From a virus: a DNA stretch of 63,735 bases. A program made the translations under genes and the position numbers. The first letter of the stretch is position 1, and the number at the start of each line of letters is the position of its first letter. Under the pieces are notes generated by a model that saw only the letters and a program-made list of their open reading frames with translations, ran no database searches and was not told where the DNA came from. Below, in pieces: positions 14,872 through 24,446 of the stretch. The stretch spans positions 1 through 63,735 of IMG/VR virus record IMGVR_UViG_3300042319_001709. One strand, 5' to 3'.

Positions 14872-14994
14872 TTAGAAATCCCTGAAATCATGATACTCAA
14901 ATGCAAACTCATAGAGTGAGCTCAACAGATGTGCGCATGGCACGCCTGATGTGCGTTCTAGTTTTGCAGGTATCAATGATGTTGTTCTTTGCAT
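14872..14994 (-). CDS. 40-residue protein, unknown
   Basis: ATG at 14992-14994, TAA at 14872-14874. It has its own consensus promoter 10 nt upstream and a terminator 30 nt downstream, the same arrangement as the ORF at 691-822. The C terminus is aromatic and acidic (EYHDFRDF). The two peptides share no clear sequence identity. A host-directed early peptide is possible but unproven. Confidence 0.55.
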   Translation of the reverse strand: MQRTTSLIPAKLERTSGVPCAHLLSSLYEFAFEYHDFRDF

Positions 14995-15004
14995 GATAGT
15001 ATCT

Positions 15005-15033
15005 ATTATATACGTTTATTTATACCTTGTCAA
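15005..15033 (-). promoter_or_regulatory. Consensus sigma70 promoter for 14872-14994
   Basis: TTGACA (15028-15033) and TATAAT (15005-15010), perfect at both boxes, 17-nt spacer. The spacer contains TATAAATAAAC, nearly the same as in the promoter at 829-857. Confidence 0.86.
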
Positions 15034-15090
15034 CCTTAATTTCTTAAGAAAGACAAGATTTTTTGCCAGAAAGTTTTTAACACTTCCTGT

Positions 15091-17006
<1,916 letters not shown>

Positions 17007-17043
17007 TTTTGCTCTCTCCTTTAAGTTTAAAATAAGCAAGAAA

Positions 17044-17077
17044 GTTTGCGTAATCCCGGTATGGGCCTTACGCAAAC
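17044..17077 (-). promoter_or_regulatory. 5' leader hairpin of groES
   Basis: Perfect 10-bp stem GTTTGCGTAA/TTACGCAAAC (17044-17053 with 17068-17077) with a 14-nt loop. It begins 2 nt downstream of the TATAAATA box, so it would sit at the extreme 5' end of the late groES-groEL mRNA, where it may protect the transcript. No T-run follows, so it is not a simple terminator. Confidence 0.65.
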
Positions 17078-17079
17078 AA

Positions 17080-17087
17080 TATTTATA
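17080..17087 (-). promoter_or_regulatory. T4-type late promoter upstream of groES
   Basis: Exact TATAAATA, the T4 late -10 consensus, read by sigma gp55 with the sliding clamp. A sliding clamp is encoded in this window (60429-61160). Placement is correct for driving groES-groEL late in infection. Confidence 0.65.
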
Positions 17088-17104
17088 GTGCCGATATCAT
17101 GTGC

Positions 17105-17458
17105 TCAAGATTTTTTGGCAGTTGAATCGTTTTCTAGACACAGCAATCTCATGACCTCAAACTTTTCCCATGCGTCTTTGAGACCCGGGTGCGTTTCCAT
17201 CAAAGTTCTGATCCTTGAGTCTTCGTTACGCTTTTCTCGTGCCCAGTCTAGCAGTGCTTCGGCTTCGCTAGTAAGTCCAACTGATGTATGGCTAGAAGTT
17301 TCTTTCCAGCAGGCACCATCATACACTTCCATGTTATTGGTGTTGGTATTCCATCTGATCATGCCAGCTCCTACAGCACCGGGACTGAAGTAAACTCCCA
17401 CGCCATGACCGCCGGATACCGATATGTATCTTCCTGTTGGAGTTATTTGCTTGATCAT
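17105..17458 (-). CDS. 117-residue protein, unknown
   Basis: N-terminal half is Gly-rich and beta-like (SVSGGHGVGVYFSPG, NNMEVYDGACW), resembling small domains seen in phage virion proteins. The C-terminal half is helical and charged. Its start overlaps the stop of 17455-17751 by 4 nt. The late promoter for groES follows directly. Possible structural protein; not assigned. Confidence 0.65.
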   Translation of the reverse strand: MIKQITPTGRYISVSGGHGVGVYFSPGAVGAGMIRWNTNTNNMEVYDGACWKETSSHTSVGLTSEAEALLDWAREKRNEDSRIRTLMETHPGLKDAWEKFEVMRLLCLENDSTAKKS

Positions 17459-17751
17459 CCTCGCATGCTCTCCAGCGTGATCATTTTACCCAGTTCACGT
17501 TCAAAATCCAATTCTTCGGGAATTATATACAACTTGTGTGTGCTTCGATCAGTGCGAGAATCGTAGTGCCTAAAAGTAATAATCTTGCCACCAACGGCAG
17601 TGCGAACTGTTATGTTCAATCCGTTTTCAGTATCAACGTCTGAGGTGTGGATCAGTCGCGAAATTTTTCTATTAGAAACAGAAGGAGAAGCTAGTTCGTT
17701 GTAGTTTGAGTCGTCAAGCCTGTTTTTTAGCCATCTATAAAACCAATTCAT
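17455..17751 (-). CDS. 98-residue protein, unknown
   Basis: Starts with a basic-aromatic segment (WFYRWLKNRL) and contains a beta-rich centre (GLNITVRTAVGGKIITFRHYD). No signal peptide or catalytic motif. It is the first gene after the sigma70 promoter at 17780-17808 and is coupled to 17105-17458. Confidence 0.65.
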   Translation of the reverse strand: MNWFYRWLKNRLDDSNYNELASPSVSNRKISRLIHTSDVDTENGLNITVRTAVGGKIITFRHYDSRTDRSTHKLYIIPEELDFERELGKMITLESMRG

Positions 17752-17779
17752 AATATTCCATCTAGTTCAGTTATACTTG

Positions 17780-17808
17780 ATTATAGACAACTGTGCATAC
17801 CTAGTCAA
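17780..17808 (-). promoter_or_regulatory. sigma70 promoter upstream of 17455-17751
   Basis: TTGACT (17803-17808) and TATAAT (17780-17785), 17-nt spacer. It lies between the genes at 17823 and 17751 and points towards the groES side. Confidence 0.8.
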
Positions 17809-17822
17809 GTGATTTGGTAAGT

Positions 17823-18389
17823 TCAGTTGTCTTCCCACTCAACGGGAGTCCAACCTAATTTTTTTAAATCTTCTCGTATTTCGTCTGTGACCACACCTTC
17901 GCCCACAAAGTTTTTTTTGTACCAGTGATGCCGTTCCTGTTGTTCCACAGACATTTTTGCCAGTTCCTCTTCAGAAATTTCCCCTTGTATGCCTGAGCAG
18001 TACCAGTCCATGTAGTCGCCCTTGCCGCACATGTCTGCCACAATGCCGCCGGCATAACGCCAACTGGCACTCCAGCGTTCATTCTTTAAAATAGGCCAAA
18101 CATCAATCTTTTGAAACTGCATGTTGCACATGGCTGCATACAAGTTCTGAGCATAAGAGTCGCTGGTACGAACTTTTTCCAGGATCCAGTCAGTACTACG
18201 AAGATCATATTCCATATTGTCCTTTTGCCAGGCAGAATCCAAGATTTGTTCTGCTGCTTGTTCTTGCCAAGAGTCATACATTTTAACATAGTCAGGATTG
18301 GGCTCTTCGCCATACTCCTTGCAACGTTTAATGTAACTTTCTTTTTGAAAGGTGTGCCGATCAGGGCTTGAGCTTATTTTGTTTGACAT
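17823..18389 (-). CDS. 188-residue protein, unknown
   Basis: The internal ATG (18387-18389) is chosen; it overlaps the end of the metallo-beta-lactamase-fold gene by 16 nt, whereas the longer frame would overlap by 79. Tryptophan- and acid-rich soluble protein with GGIVADMCGKGDYMDWY in the middle. No family recognised. Its coupling to the upstream gene suggests a shared task. Confidence 0.65.
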   Translation of the reverse strand: MSNKISSSPDRHTFQKESYIKRCKEYGEEPNPDYVKMYDSWQEQAAEQILDSAWQKDNMEYDLRSTDWILEKVRTSDSYAQNLYAAMCNMQFQKIDVWPILKNERWSASWRYAGGIVADMCGKGDYMDWYCSGIQGEISEEELAKMSVEQQERHHWYKKNFVGEGVVTDEIREDLKKLGWTPVEWEDN

Positions 18390-19714
18390 ACTTGTTGAAC
18401 GTATTTGGTTGCTAGATGCTTTTGCCAAACATACCCAAACATACTGAGCCATCTAACAGCATGCCCGTTATTTTTCAATGCAGGGTTTGATGAAAAAGTT
18501 CCAAGCCCACCAATATAAGAAGCTTCAAAATTGATCACTCCGCCAAGGATCAAGTCGGCAATGCGTGGCTCCCAGATCACTGCAAGATCAACTCTGTTAG
18601 GTTCGGCAAAATTGTCAAAGCTAACGGATCTCTGGTAAGAATCAATCGCAAATTCAAAATTTGATTCTAATATTTCCATACGAAACTGTTTGGCTTCTGC
18701 GGCCTGGGGCACGTATGCCAAGAACTTATCTATAAAAATATCCATGAGTTGGTTACGTTGTGCAACAGTAAACTCTAACTCAAGATCTCGGTATCGCAAC
18801 TCGCCGTACTCATTCCAAAAGTTCACAGATGCTTGCTTGATGCCATCTTCAGTGTAGTGCTTTCTACCAATACCTTGCACAACTTGACCGTGCTCAAAGT
18901 AATCGCCTGGCAACATATCAAGTAAATTAACAGACAACTGTTCTTGTGCCAATGTTTGATTTACAAACTCTCGACTGACAAAGCCTGACATTTCGTTGGC
19001 CCGAACATTGGTTGAAAATGTTTTTAGATGTGCCGCATAATGTAAAAAATATGTTGCATCTAAGTTGATAAAGTTTTTTGCACCCGACACAATCTGTGTT
19101 CTAGTTCGAGCACTCTGTAACTGTGTTTTTTCTTCATCTGTAAAGCAATTGTATCCACCGGGAAAACTATCAGCAACACCAATTTGACTGGCCAATAACG
19201 ATGTTGGGCGTAACCTCTCTTTAAGAGTAGCCAAGTGATTATCTGGTAGTGGCCACCAACAATCGTTGGCGTGTATCACGCTCAAATCTGGAGCATTGAT
19301 CAACTGCAACGAATCATCTAACGAGTAGCTAGAATTAATAAACCCACTGAGTTCAAATACTCCGCATTGTGTGGGTGTGGTGTCAATCTCAATGACGTCA
19401 ACAAAGCCGGCTCGCTTGAGTCGATTGACCACACTGGGTGATTGAAACTTTGTGGTCACAATCTTGCAATGTGCAAACAATTTCAACAGTCGATCATCAA
19501 TATGGTCGTCATGCCCGTGGCTGATCAGTATGTAAAAATCAGCAGAAGATTTTGACAGTGCCAAAAGATAAGCTGGGTGCACTGACATGGGAGGTGATGA
19601 CAGCATGGTTTCAAATGCTGTTGACGAAAACAATGGGTCGGTCCAGATGTAACTATCTCCGTGATTGATCAACAATGACGAATGATTTATAAAATGAACC
19701 TTGGTCACAGTCAT
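18374..19714 (-). CDS. Metallo-beta-lactamase-fold hydrolase
   Basis: 446 residues. The metal-binding motif HGHDDH (66-71) is complete and follows the expected N-terminal strands (FINHSSLLI, then WTDPLF). This resembles UlaG-type or CMP-NeuAc-hydroxylase-type members, which act on sugar or phosphate esters, rather than true lactamases. The C-terminal half (about 230-446) is unrelated to the core and unidentified. It is 1 nt from the upstream 83-residue gene and near a radical SAM gene. Substrate unknown. Confidence 0.8.
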   Translation of the reverse strand: MTVTKVHFINHSSLLINHGDSYIWTDPLFSSTAFETMLSSPPMSVHPAYLLALSKSSADFYILISHGHDDHIDDRLLKLFAHCKIVTTKFQSPSVVNRLKRAGFVDVIEIDTTPTQCGVFELSGFINSSYSLDDSLQLINAPDLSVIHANDCWWPLPDNHLATLKERLRPTSLLASQIGVADSFPGGYNCFTDEEKTQLQSARTRTQIVSGAKNFINLDATYFLHYAAHLKTFSTNVRANEMSGFVSREFVNQTLAQEQLSVNLLDMLPGDYFEHGQVVQGIGRKHYTEDGIKQASVNFWNEYGELRYRDLELEFTVAQRNQLMDIFIDKFLAYVPQAAEAKQFRMEILESNFEFAIDSYQRSVSFDNFAEPNRVDLAVIWEPRIADLILGGVINFEASYIGGLGTFSSNPALKNNGHAVRWLSMFGYVWQKHLATKYVQQVCQTK

Positions 19715-19715
19715 G

Positions 19716-19967
19716 TCAGTTTAGATTTTTTTTGGTAGATCCTTCAGACACATGCTCAAGAGCACTGGAGATGATTTCTCTTTCCTCGTCTGATAACTGT
19801 TCCCAGGCATCGTCATCAACTGGCGTTGAATTTTCCTCCAGCTGACCGCTCTGTGCCAACTGTGTGATTTCAGCTACCAGTGCGTCAAGTTCTTCTTGTG
19901 TGCCATCGAAGTTGTCAAAACATCCAGGGGCAAATTCAACTTTAATTGTCTTGGGGGTATCAGTCAT
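19716..19967 (-). CDS. 83-residue acidic protein, unknown
   Basis: Strongly acidic protein with one cysteine in FAPGCFDNFDGTQEELD near residue 12-28, then predicted helix. It precedes the metallo-beta-lactamase-fold gene by 1 nt. Small acidic partner proteins of this kind occur next to radical SAM/MBL enzymes, but I have no direct evidence that it is a modified peptide. Confidence 0.65.
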   Translation of the reverse strand: MTDTPKTIKVEFAPGCFDNFDGTQEELDALVAEITQLAQSGQLEENSTPVDDDAWEQLSDEEREIISSALEHVSEGSTKKNLN

Positions 19968-19986
19968 TGTTGTCTTTCAAAATAAA

Positions 19987-20064
19987 TGGTGGGCCGTCTG
20001 TGAGTCGAACACAGCACCAATGGATTATGAGTCCACTGCTCTAACCAGCATGAGCTAACGGCCC
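19987..20064 (-). tRNA. tRNA with CAT anticodon (elongator Met or Ile2)
   Basis: Acceptor GGGCCGT/ACGGCCC, encoded CCA, anticodon stem-loop GGACTCATAATCC with CAT. The C1-A72 mismatch of initiators is absent. It is either elongator Met or an AUA-reading Ile tRNA whose C34 would be converted to lysidine; sequence alone does not decide. Confidence 0.88.
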
Positions 20065-20073
20065 GTTGTTTGT

Positions 20074-20102
20074 ATTTTACACTAGAATTATTGTTTTGTC
20101 AA
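20074..20102 (-). promoter_or_regulatory. sigma70 promoter for the CAT tRNA
   Basis: TTGACA (20097-20102), TAAAAT (20074-20079), 17-nt spacer, 9 nt upstream of the tRNA 5' end. Confidence 0.82.
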
Positions 20103-20537
20103 TTGGCACACAAGGTGAAACTGCTCCCAGGCTTGCCGAACTGCAGGATTGGATAGTAGTTTGTCGGCTTCTTCTTGCATGGCACTGACGCCGGCTTCGG
20201 CACAGTCACGGATGCTGAGTCCCTGTAGGGTGCAAAGCTCGTCTCCAAATGCTTCTGCCAATGCATTCCATGCTTTCTTTTGTTTTGCAGTAATTGGGGT
20301 TCTTGGTGGTCGAAGTTCTGCAGCCTTGCCGATGGCTTTGCACATGGCATCTTCTGCCACACGACCGGCGGCAATCATGGGACCATACGCTGGATCAATA
20401 TTGTATCGTCGACTCTGCCCACCAGGGTAGCTCATGACAATGTGTGTGCCTTTGTGGAAACTATCCAACAGATCACTGTCATATTCTGCCACCGGAACAT
20501 ATTTTCTGCCTTCTTTAACATAGTATATTTTCTTCAT
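20088..20537 (-). CDS. 149-residue protein, unknown
   Basis: Basic N-terminal half with YYVKEGRKYVPVAEYDSD, a motif seen in several phage hypothetical proteins, then a helical region with KQKKAWNALAEAFGDEL. Two of its helices contain conserved-looking cysteines (CTLQGLSIRDC). It is 3 nt from the radical SAM gene and its 3' end contains the -35 box of the tRNA promoter. Confidence 0.65.
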   Translation of the reverse strand: MKKIYYVKEGRKYVPVAEYDSDLLDSFHKGTHIVMSYPGGQSRRYNIDPAYGPMIAAGRVAEDAMCKAIGKAAELRPPRTPITAKQKKAWNALAEAFGDELCTLQGLSIRDCAEAGVSAMQEEADKLLSNPAVRQAWEQFHLVCQLTKQ

Positions 20538-20540
20538 GTC

Positions 20541-21659
20541 TTACTCGTACTTGATAAATTTTCGATGATCGTTTCCGCGGATTGAATCACGCTGGCTGAT
20601 ATAGGCAACAAACTCAGACCACAACACTTTGTCATGCTCGGACACTGCCAGTGTCACAATACAATTCTGTACCAACTCGTCAACATGACTTGGGTATCCT
20701 TGATTGACTAATTCGCCCAGTTTTGAAATTGTTTCAAATCTAGTTAGATCCGGCAAATTGGTAATTTGCAAATAACTGGGCTGGTGCAACATATCACACA
20801 TGTGATAAATGTTTTGTTCAACACACCACTTGATAATATCACCAAGATGTGCAACATTCAAATTCTGAACAACTGTGTAAACCAGTGGTTTGACATTTTT
20901 CATTTTAGAGATTTCTAAAATATTTTGTTTTGTCTGCTCCCACACGCCCGGAAATCGAATGTACTCGTACAAATCGCTCACTCCATCAACACTGAACATC
21001 ATGCGAACCAGTTTGAATCTTTCCAATGCCGCTTGCCACTTGACATTCCATATAGTGGCATTGGTGCTGATGTGCAATACCATGTTTTGTGCCTGGTGGT
21101 CAGAAATAGAATTAATCAGTTCCAACAACTGTTTGTTGTAAAAAGGTTCGCCGCCGCGTATGTTCAATACCTTGGGTCCTTGCTTGACCAAATTGGTTAA
21201 ATTTGCAAAAGCTTGATCGTTCCATTTCAATTCCAGCTGTGATATTGTATTGATGCCCAACTGAATATTCTCAGACAAAATGGCACTGCTGTTGAATTCA
21301 TTGCACATCAAGCATTTTAGATTGCACAGATTTCCAAGGTTGACCTCAACATTGGTTGTGACTGGTTGCTGTGTGTCAATGCCCAACAACTGATACTCGC
21401 TGGCAGTGCGAGTTCGCATACTTTCAAAGCCTTGATCTTCTTGTGCCCAGCAGTTTTCACATCCAGCATGTCGTTGATCTTGTTCAAATGCGGATCGAAC
21501 CTGTGCAACATAGGCACTGCCCTGCCATTCGTCTACTGTGGAACTTTTAATATTACAGTGTTGATCCGCAGGTGCTTGGTGCTGACAACAGATATTATAT
21601 CTGCCGTTGGGCTCGATCATGACATGATGAAACGGTAGTGCGCAAAAATTACTGGACAT
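20541..21659 (-). CDS. Radical SAM protein with N-terminal cysteine-rich segment
   Basis: 372 residues. The [4Fe-4S] motif is CNLKCLMC (C112, C116, C119), followed by the GGEPF strand near residue 168. The N-terminal 70 residues have Cys at about 6, 24, 25, 35, 67 and 70 (EPNGRYNICC, GCENCW), resembling a SPASM/twitch cluster-binding region placed before the core. Such proteins modify peptides or nucleosides. Neighbouring small ORFs on both sides could be substrates or partners. Substrate unknown. Confidence 0.85.
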   Translation of the reverse strand: MSSNFCALPFHHVMIEPNGRYNICCQHQAPADQHCNIKSSTVDEWQGSAYVAQVRSAFEQDQRHAGCENCWAQEDQGFESMRTRTASEYQLLGIDTQQPVTTNVEVNLGNLCNLKCLMCNEFNSSAILSENIQLGINTISQLELKWNDQAFANLTNLVKQGPKVLNIRGGEPFYNKQLLELINSISDHQAQNMVLHISTNATIWNVKWQAALERFKLVRMMFSVDGVSDLYEYIRFPGVWEQTKQNILEISKMKNVKPLVYTVVQNLNVAHLGDIIKWCVEQNIYHMCDMLHQPSYLQITNLPDLTRFETISKLGELVNQGYPSHVDELVQNCIVTLAVSEHDKVLWSEFVAYISQRDSIRGNDHRKFIKYE

Positions 21660-21886
21660 TAGAGTTGTTTGATACGATTGATCACTGCATTGGCAAGCGA
21701 CAAGTCTTCAACTTCCGCATTGTCAATTACCTCTGCAATGATCATCTGCATCATCACAGTGGCCTCGATACGCAAAGGCTTGGGCAGGCTCGACAACCAC
21801 TCAATCACGTCTTCTTGAGTGTTCAAGCTCCAGATATGATTGCACAGTTCAACTTGAAGAGGGGTAAGTCCAGAAAGCTTAATCAT
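21659..21886 (-). CDS. 75-residue helical protein, unknown
   Basis: The internal ATG (21884-21886) is chosen so that the gene begins at the end of 21879-22028. The protein is short and helical with LSGLTPLQVELCNHIW at the N terminus. Its stop abuts the radical SAM start. No family recognised. Confidence 0.6.
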   Translation of the reverse strand: MIKLSGLTPLQVELCNHIWSLNTQEDVIEWLSSLPKPLRIEATVMMQMIIAEVIDNAEVEDLSLANAVINRIKQL

Positions 21887-22028
21887 TGTATATGCCCTTG
21901 GTGGGATGTTTGTCTTTGCGTTGATACTGTGTCTTGAGTTCAACACGTTTGGGTTTAAAAGGCGTGCCTGCACAAAACAACACAAAATGTTGTCGAGTCT
22001 TGCGTGTGACCTTGATAGCCGTCTTCAT
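21879..22028 (-). CDS. 49-residue basic protein, unknown
   Basis: ATG at 22026-22028, preceded by AGGAGG, an excellent ribosome binding site; TAA at 21879-21881, overlapping the next gene by 8 nt. The protein is very basic (about 12 K/R) and could bind nucleic acid. No family recognised. Confidence 0.6.
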   Translation of the reverse strand: MKTAIKVTRKTRQHFVLFCAGTPFKPKRVELKTQYQRKDKHPTKGIYND

Positions 22029-22054
22029 GATTGACCTCCTGGATACTATTTACT

Positions 22055-22228
22055 CTAATAAGTTTCTTTTACAAACTGGTATTGGTCATTGGGATACTTT
22101 TCCCGTAGTGTTTCGTCTTTAAGAAATTCATTCAAGCTTTTGGCTTCAAAAAATTGCTTGTGCAATACAGTCTTGTGAGTTTTGCGATCCACAATACTCA
22201 AATACAACGATTTTGCTTTGCCTGCCAT
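22055..22228 (-). CDS. 57-residue basic protein, unknown
   Basis: ATG at 22226-22228 with AAGGA upstream, TAG at 22055-22057. Sequence shows a beta hairpin (SLYLSIVDRKTHKTVLHKQFF) then charged helix. Placed between a hairpin at 22251-22271 and the 49-residue gene. No family recognised. Confidence 0.6.
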   Translation of the reverse strand: MAGKAKSLYLSIVDRKTHKTVLHKQFFEAKSLNEFLKDETLREKYPNDQYQFVKETY

Positions 22229-22250
22229 GATATGTCCTTAAAAAGTTTCA

Positions 22251-22271
22251 ATTGACTCAAATTGAGTCAAT
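22251..22271. terminator. 10-bp palindrome, terminator or operator
   Basis: ATTGACTCAA and its complement are separated by a single base. On the minus strand it follows the stop of 22279-22704 and is followed by CTTTTT, so weak termination is possible; a dimeric regulator site is the alternative. Confidence 0.45.
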
Positions 22272-22278
22272 CGATTTG

Positions 22279-22704
22279 TTAATATGCTTCTTCGTCTTCT
22301 ACGTCTTCTTCTTCATCATAGTCAGCATCTGTGTTGATATCCACATGTCCAAACCTCAGCAGGCCTAGACTTACTTTTCTGACTTCAAATGGTTGTTCAA
22401 ATTCTACAATAGCACCCAATTGCTCAAGGTTATTGTATGTAGTATCGCAAATATCTTCAACACGGATACAGCCAATAGAGCCCGAGTCTACCATGTGTTC
22501 GGTACCAATGTTGCTATTGTATGTGCCATCACCCCAGGCTGTTCCAAAGCTGGCAAAACGACGACCATCCTTTAATGTAAACTCACCTTCAACACCGCGC
22601 CCGGGTGCACCTGGTGGGAAGAAAAGTTCGCAAACTTCTTGCCATTCAGGGTGCGTGACATAGCACAAATCACCAATGTAATAACGTCCAGCAGGCATGG
22701 TCAT
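22279..22704 (-). CDS. 141-residue acidic protein, unknown
   Basis: Begins with AGRYYIGDLCYV and has a GxGTEHMVDSGSIGCI centre, beta-rich, with an extremely acidic C-terminal tail (about 20 residues, mostly D/E). This looks like a compact single domain seen in various phages and bacteria, with no assigned activity. A start two codons downstream is equally possible. Confidence 0.65.
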   Translation of the reverse strand: MTMPAGRYYIGDLCYVTHPEWQEVCELFFPPGAPGRGVEGEFTLKDGRRFASFGTAWGDGTYNSNIGTEHMVDSGSIGCIRVEDICDTTYNNLEQLGAIVEFEQPFEVRKVSLGLLRFGHVDINTDADYDEEEDVEDEEAY

Positions 22705-22713
22705 AGCAATTCC

Positions 22714-22887
22714 TTAACTGTTGATGGTTTCAAAAGGACTGAGTTCTTCACTGTCTGTATCCACAGTGTCTGAAGTTTCGTATACCCAGCTCACCGGGAT
22801 TTCCAAATTTCTAGCAATAGTCACCGGCAAGTAACCAGCTTCCAGCATGTCGGCAATTTCAAAAGATAGTTCGCTCATCTTGCTCAT
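22714..22887 (-). CDS. 57-residue protein with HTH-like segment
   Basis: The internal ATG is used because the longer frame lies entirely within 22889-23122. Residues 10-35 (ADMLEAGYLPVTIARNLEIPVSWVYE) have the spacing of a helix-turn-helix such as those that bind DNA in small phage regulators. The C-terminal tail is acidic. It starts 2 nt after the upstream gene's stop. Confidence 0.55.
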   Translation of the reverse strand: MSKMSELSFEIADMLEAGYLPVTIARNLEIPVSWVYETSDTVDTDSEELSPFETINS

Positions 22888-22888
22888 A

Positions 22889-23122
22889 TCAATTCCAATC
22901 TTTTTTGTCGCCACGAGCTTCGTTGTCACGATAGCCTGCGGTGTATGCCACGATTTCTTCAGCTGACATATCAGCCAATTCAATGCGAGGACTATTGTAA
23001 CTGTCACTCTCAAAATAATGAGGGCTGTACTCACGACCGTAGTAGCTGTCTGCTTGACCACGATCATACGGACTGCCGTGTCTTTCATTGTAGTAACTGG
23101 ATTGTGTGTGTTCTTTTAACAT
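22889..23122 (-). CDS. 77-residue Tyr/Asp-rich protein, unknown
   Basis: First gene of a small operon behind the promoter at 23152-23180. Composition is unusual: N-terminal 45 residues rich in S, Y, H, D and G (likely disordered), then a short helix (MSAEEIVAYTAGYRDNEARG). No family recognised. Confidence 0.6.
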   Translation of the reverse strand: MLKEHTQSSYYNERHGSPYDRGQADSYYGREYSPHYFESDSYNSPRIELADMSAEEIVAYTAGYRDNEARGDKKDWN

Positions 23123-23151
23123 AAATGATCCTTGTTTCTTACTATGCTTCT

Positions 23152-23180
23152 ATTATAGCAAAATACCAATTTCTGGTCAA
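23152..23180 (-). promoter_or_regulatory. Early-type sigma70 promoter
   Basis: TTGACC (23175-23180) and TATAAT (23152-23157), 17-nt spacer, extended -10 (TGC). The flanking sequence is nearly the same as in the promoter at 24015-24043. Confidence 0.83.
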
Positions 23181-23181
23181 G

Positions 23182-23598
23182 TCATTTGGTCAATGCGTAG
23201 GGACGATCCCAGCGACCAATGTTCAACTCGTAGTAGTATGCGGTGTTAAAGTAATCAGTCATTGCGTCTGATTCATCGTAGTAGTCAGCGGCCTTGAGCG
23301 CCACAAATGCTTCAGTTAAGAAAGCCTTGGCATCACCATCATAATGGTCTTGAAACCAGTAAGGGTTTACTTGATCGTAACTAGTATCGTTAGGACGAAA
23401 TCCACGAGCCACCTGATAGTGATCGTTACCACAGACACGATTGCTGTTGGCAATAAAATCAATAGGTCCTGATTTTAGAGTCAGGGAAATTGTCATGTGA
23501 TTGCGAACTGACAAAGTTCCTTTGATACCATACTTGGCAAGCACAGGCTTGAGTGCAGTTGCGATTTTTGCTTTGCGTTCTTGATTCATGTATGCCAT
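23182..23598 (-). CDS. 138-residue protein, unknown
   Basis: The ATG at 23596-23598 has GGAGA upstream; the longer frame overlaps 23609-23983. Compact alpha/beta protein with KPVLAKYGIKGTLSVRNHMTI at the N terminus and aromatic-rich C terminus (YFNTAYYYELNIGRWDRPY). It resembles a family found in many large phages, function unknown. Confidence 0.7.
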   Translation of the reverse strand: MAYMNQERKAKIATALKPVLAKYGIKGTLSVRNHMTISLTLKSGPIDFIANSNRVCGNDHYQVARGFRPNDTSYDQVNPYWFQDHYDGDAKAFLTEAFVALKAADYYDESDAMTDYFNTAYYYELNIGRWDRPYALTK

Positions 23599-23608
23599 TG
23601 TGGTCTCC

Positions 23609-23983
23609 TTAGGCTGCTTTGCGAAAATATTGATAGGGCAAGCCCAGAGTCCAAGCAAGGTAATCATTGTCACCATTTGTCTCTTCGGCTTCGTGAATCC
23701 AGCGCATGGCCATTTCGTAGTCTTTGGCGCCAGTGTTAATTAATTCAGCAACACGGCGCTCAAATGCTTCCACAGCCGATACTTCTGCGGCTTTGCGAGC
23801 AATTTCTTCACGCTCAATGACTTGACCAAGAACTCTGAACTCTGCTTCAAAGTCCTCAAGAGTCCAGGTGCTAGTATCAATGCCACGGGGACGAACGCCA
23901 TATGCATCTTTGTACATATCCCAGAACATGCATTGGGCTTGTTCCAGAGCACTCATGTCTTCCCAAGTTGTCATTGTTTCCAT
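23609..23983 (-). CDS. 124-residue protein, unknown
   Basis: Acidic, helical and tryptophan-containing protein, start with AAAGGAGC ribosome binding site and its own promoter at 24015-24043. The EEIARKAAEVSAVEAFERR region is probably a coiled coil. No family recognised. Confidence 0.65.
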   Translation of the reverse strand: METMTTWEDMSALEQAQCMFWDMYKDAYGVRPRGIDTSTWTLEDFEAEFRVLGQVIEREEIARKAAEVSAVEAFERRVAELINTGAKDYEMAMRWIHEAEETNGDNDYLAWTLGLPYQYFRKAA

Positions 23984-24014
23984 TTCTAGCTCCTTTGTTG
24001 CTTACTATACTTCT

Positions 24015-24043
24015 ATTATACGAAATTACCCAATTCTGGTCAA
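24015..24043 (-). promoter_or_regulatory. Early-type sigma70 promoter
   Basis: TTGACC (24038-24043) and TATAAT (24015-24020) with a 17-nt spacer; the bases after the -10 (AGAAGTATAGTAAG) almost repeat those at 23152. Confidence 0.84.
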
Positions 24044-24062
24044 CCAGAATCTAGTGTTGTTT

Positions 24063-24401
24063 TTAAGCAACACCACGCACATCAGTGTTCAAATTGGGCT
24101 TGAGCTCACGAATCAAAGCACGTTCTGCGGTGTGTGCTTCTGTTTTACCACGCACCACTGCAACAATACGAAACTGAAAAGCACCTGTGCCACGCTCACG
24201 AATTGCTTCGTACAGAGCCCAGCTCTTGTCTTCGCTACGTGAGCGATAGATGTGCTTGTTGATACGTGTTTTCACACTCTTTAGAACAGTGCTTTCTGTC
24301 TTGGCTGTGACACCAATGTAGAAGTCTGTACCGCTCTCAATGCGGTAAATGATGTGAGTGCGATCTGCACGTTTTTTTCGGGTTGCTTTTTTAATTTCCA
24401 T
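24063..24401 (-). CDS. GIY-YIG-like nuclease domain protein
   Basis: 112 residues from the internal ATG. Strand IIYRI and DFYIGVT correspond to the GIY and YIG strands, the former altered (IIY). A conserved Arg in the helix (TRINKHIYR), a Glu in AERALIRE and a following Asn in NLNTDVRG match the usual active-site positions. Possible homing or repair endonuclease fragment, or a single-domain nuclease. The -10 box of its promoter ends 6 nt before the ATG, implying a leaderless mRNA. Confidence 0.65.
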   Translation of the reverse strand: MEIKKATRKKRADRTHIIYRIESGTDFYIGVTAKTESTVLKSVKTRINKHIYRSRSEDKSWALYEAIRERGTGAFQFRIVAVVRGKTEAHTAERALIRELKPNLNTDVRGVA

Positions 24402-24407
24402 ACTAGT

Positions 24408-24436
24408 ATTATAACCGATCTTGCAATTCTGGTCAA
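24408..24436 (-). promoter_or_regulatory. Early-type sigma70 promoter, leaderless
   Basis: TTGACC (24431-24436), TATAAT (24408-24413), 17-nt spacer. Only ACTAGT separates the -10 from the ATG of the GIY-YIG-like gene. Confidence 0.83.
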
Positions 24437-24446
24437 CCAGAATCAA

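Noticed and set aside
22889-23088. Upstream extension of the gene at 22714
   Set aside because: The extension lies within another real gene in a different frame; the internal ATG is better placed.
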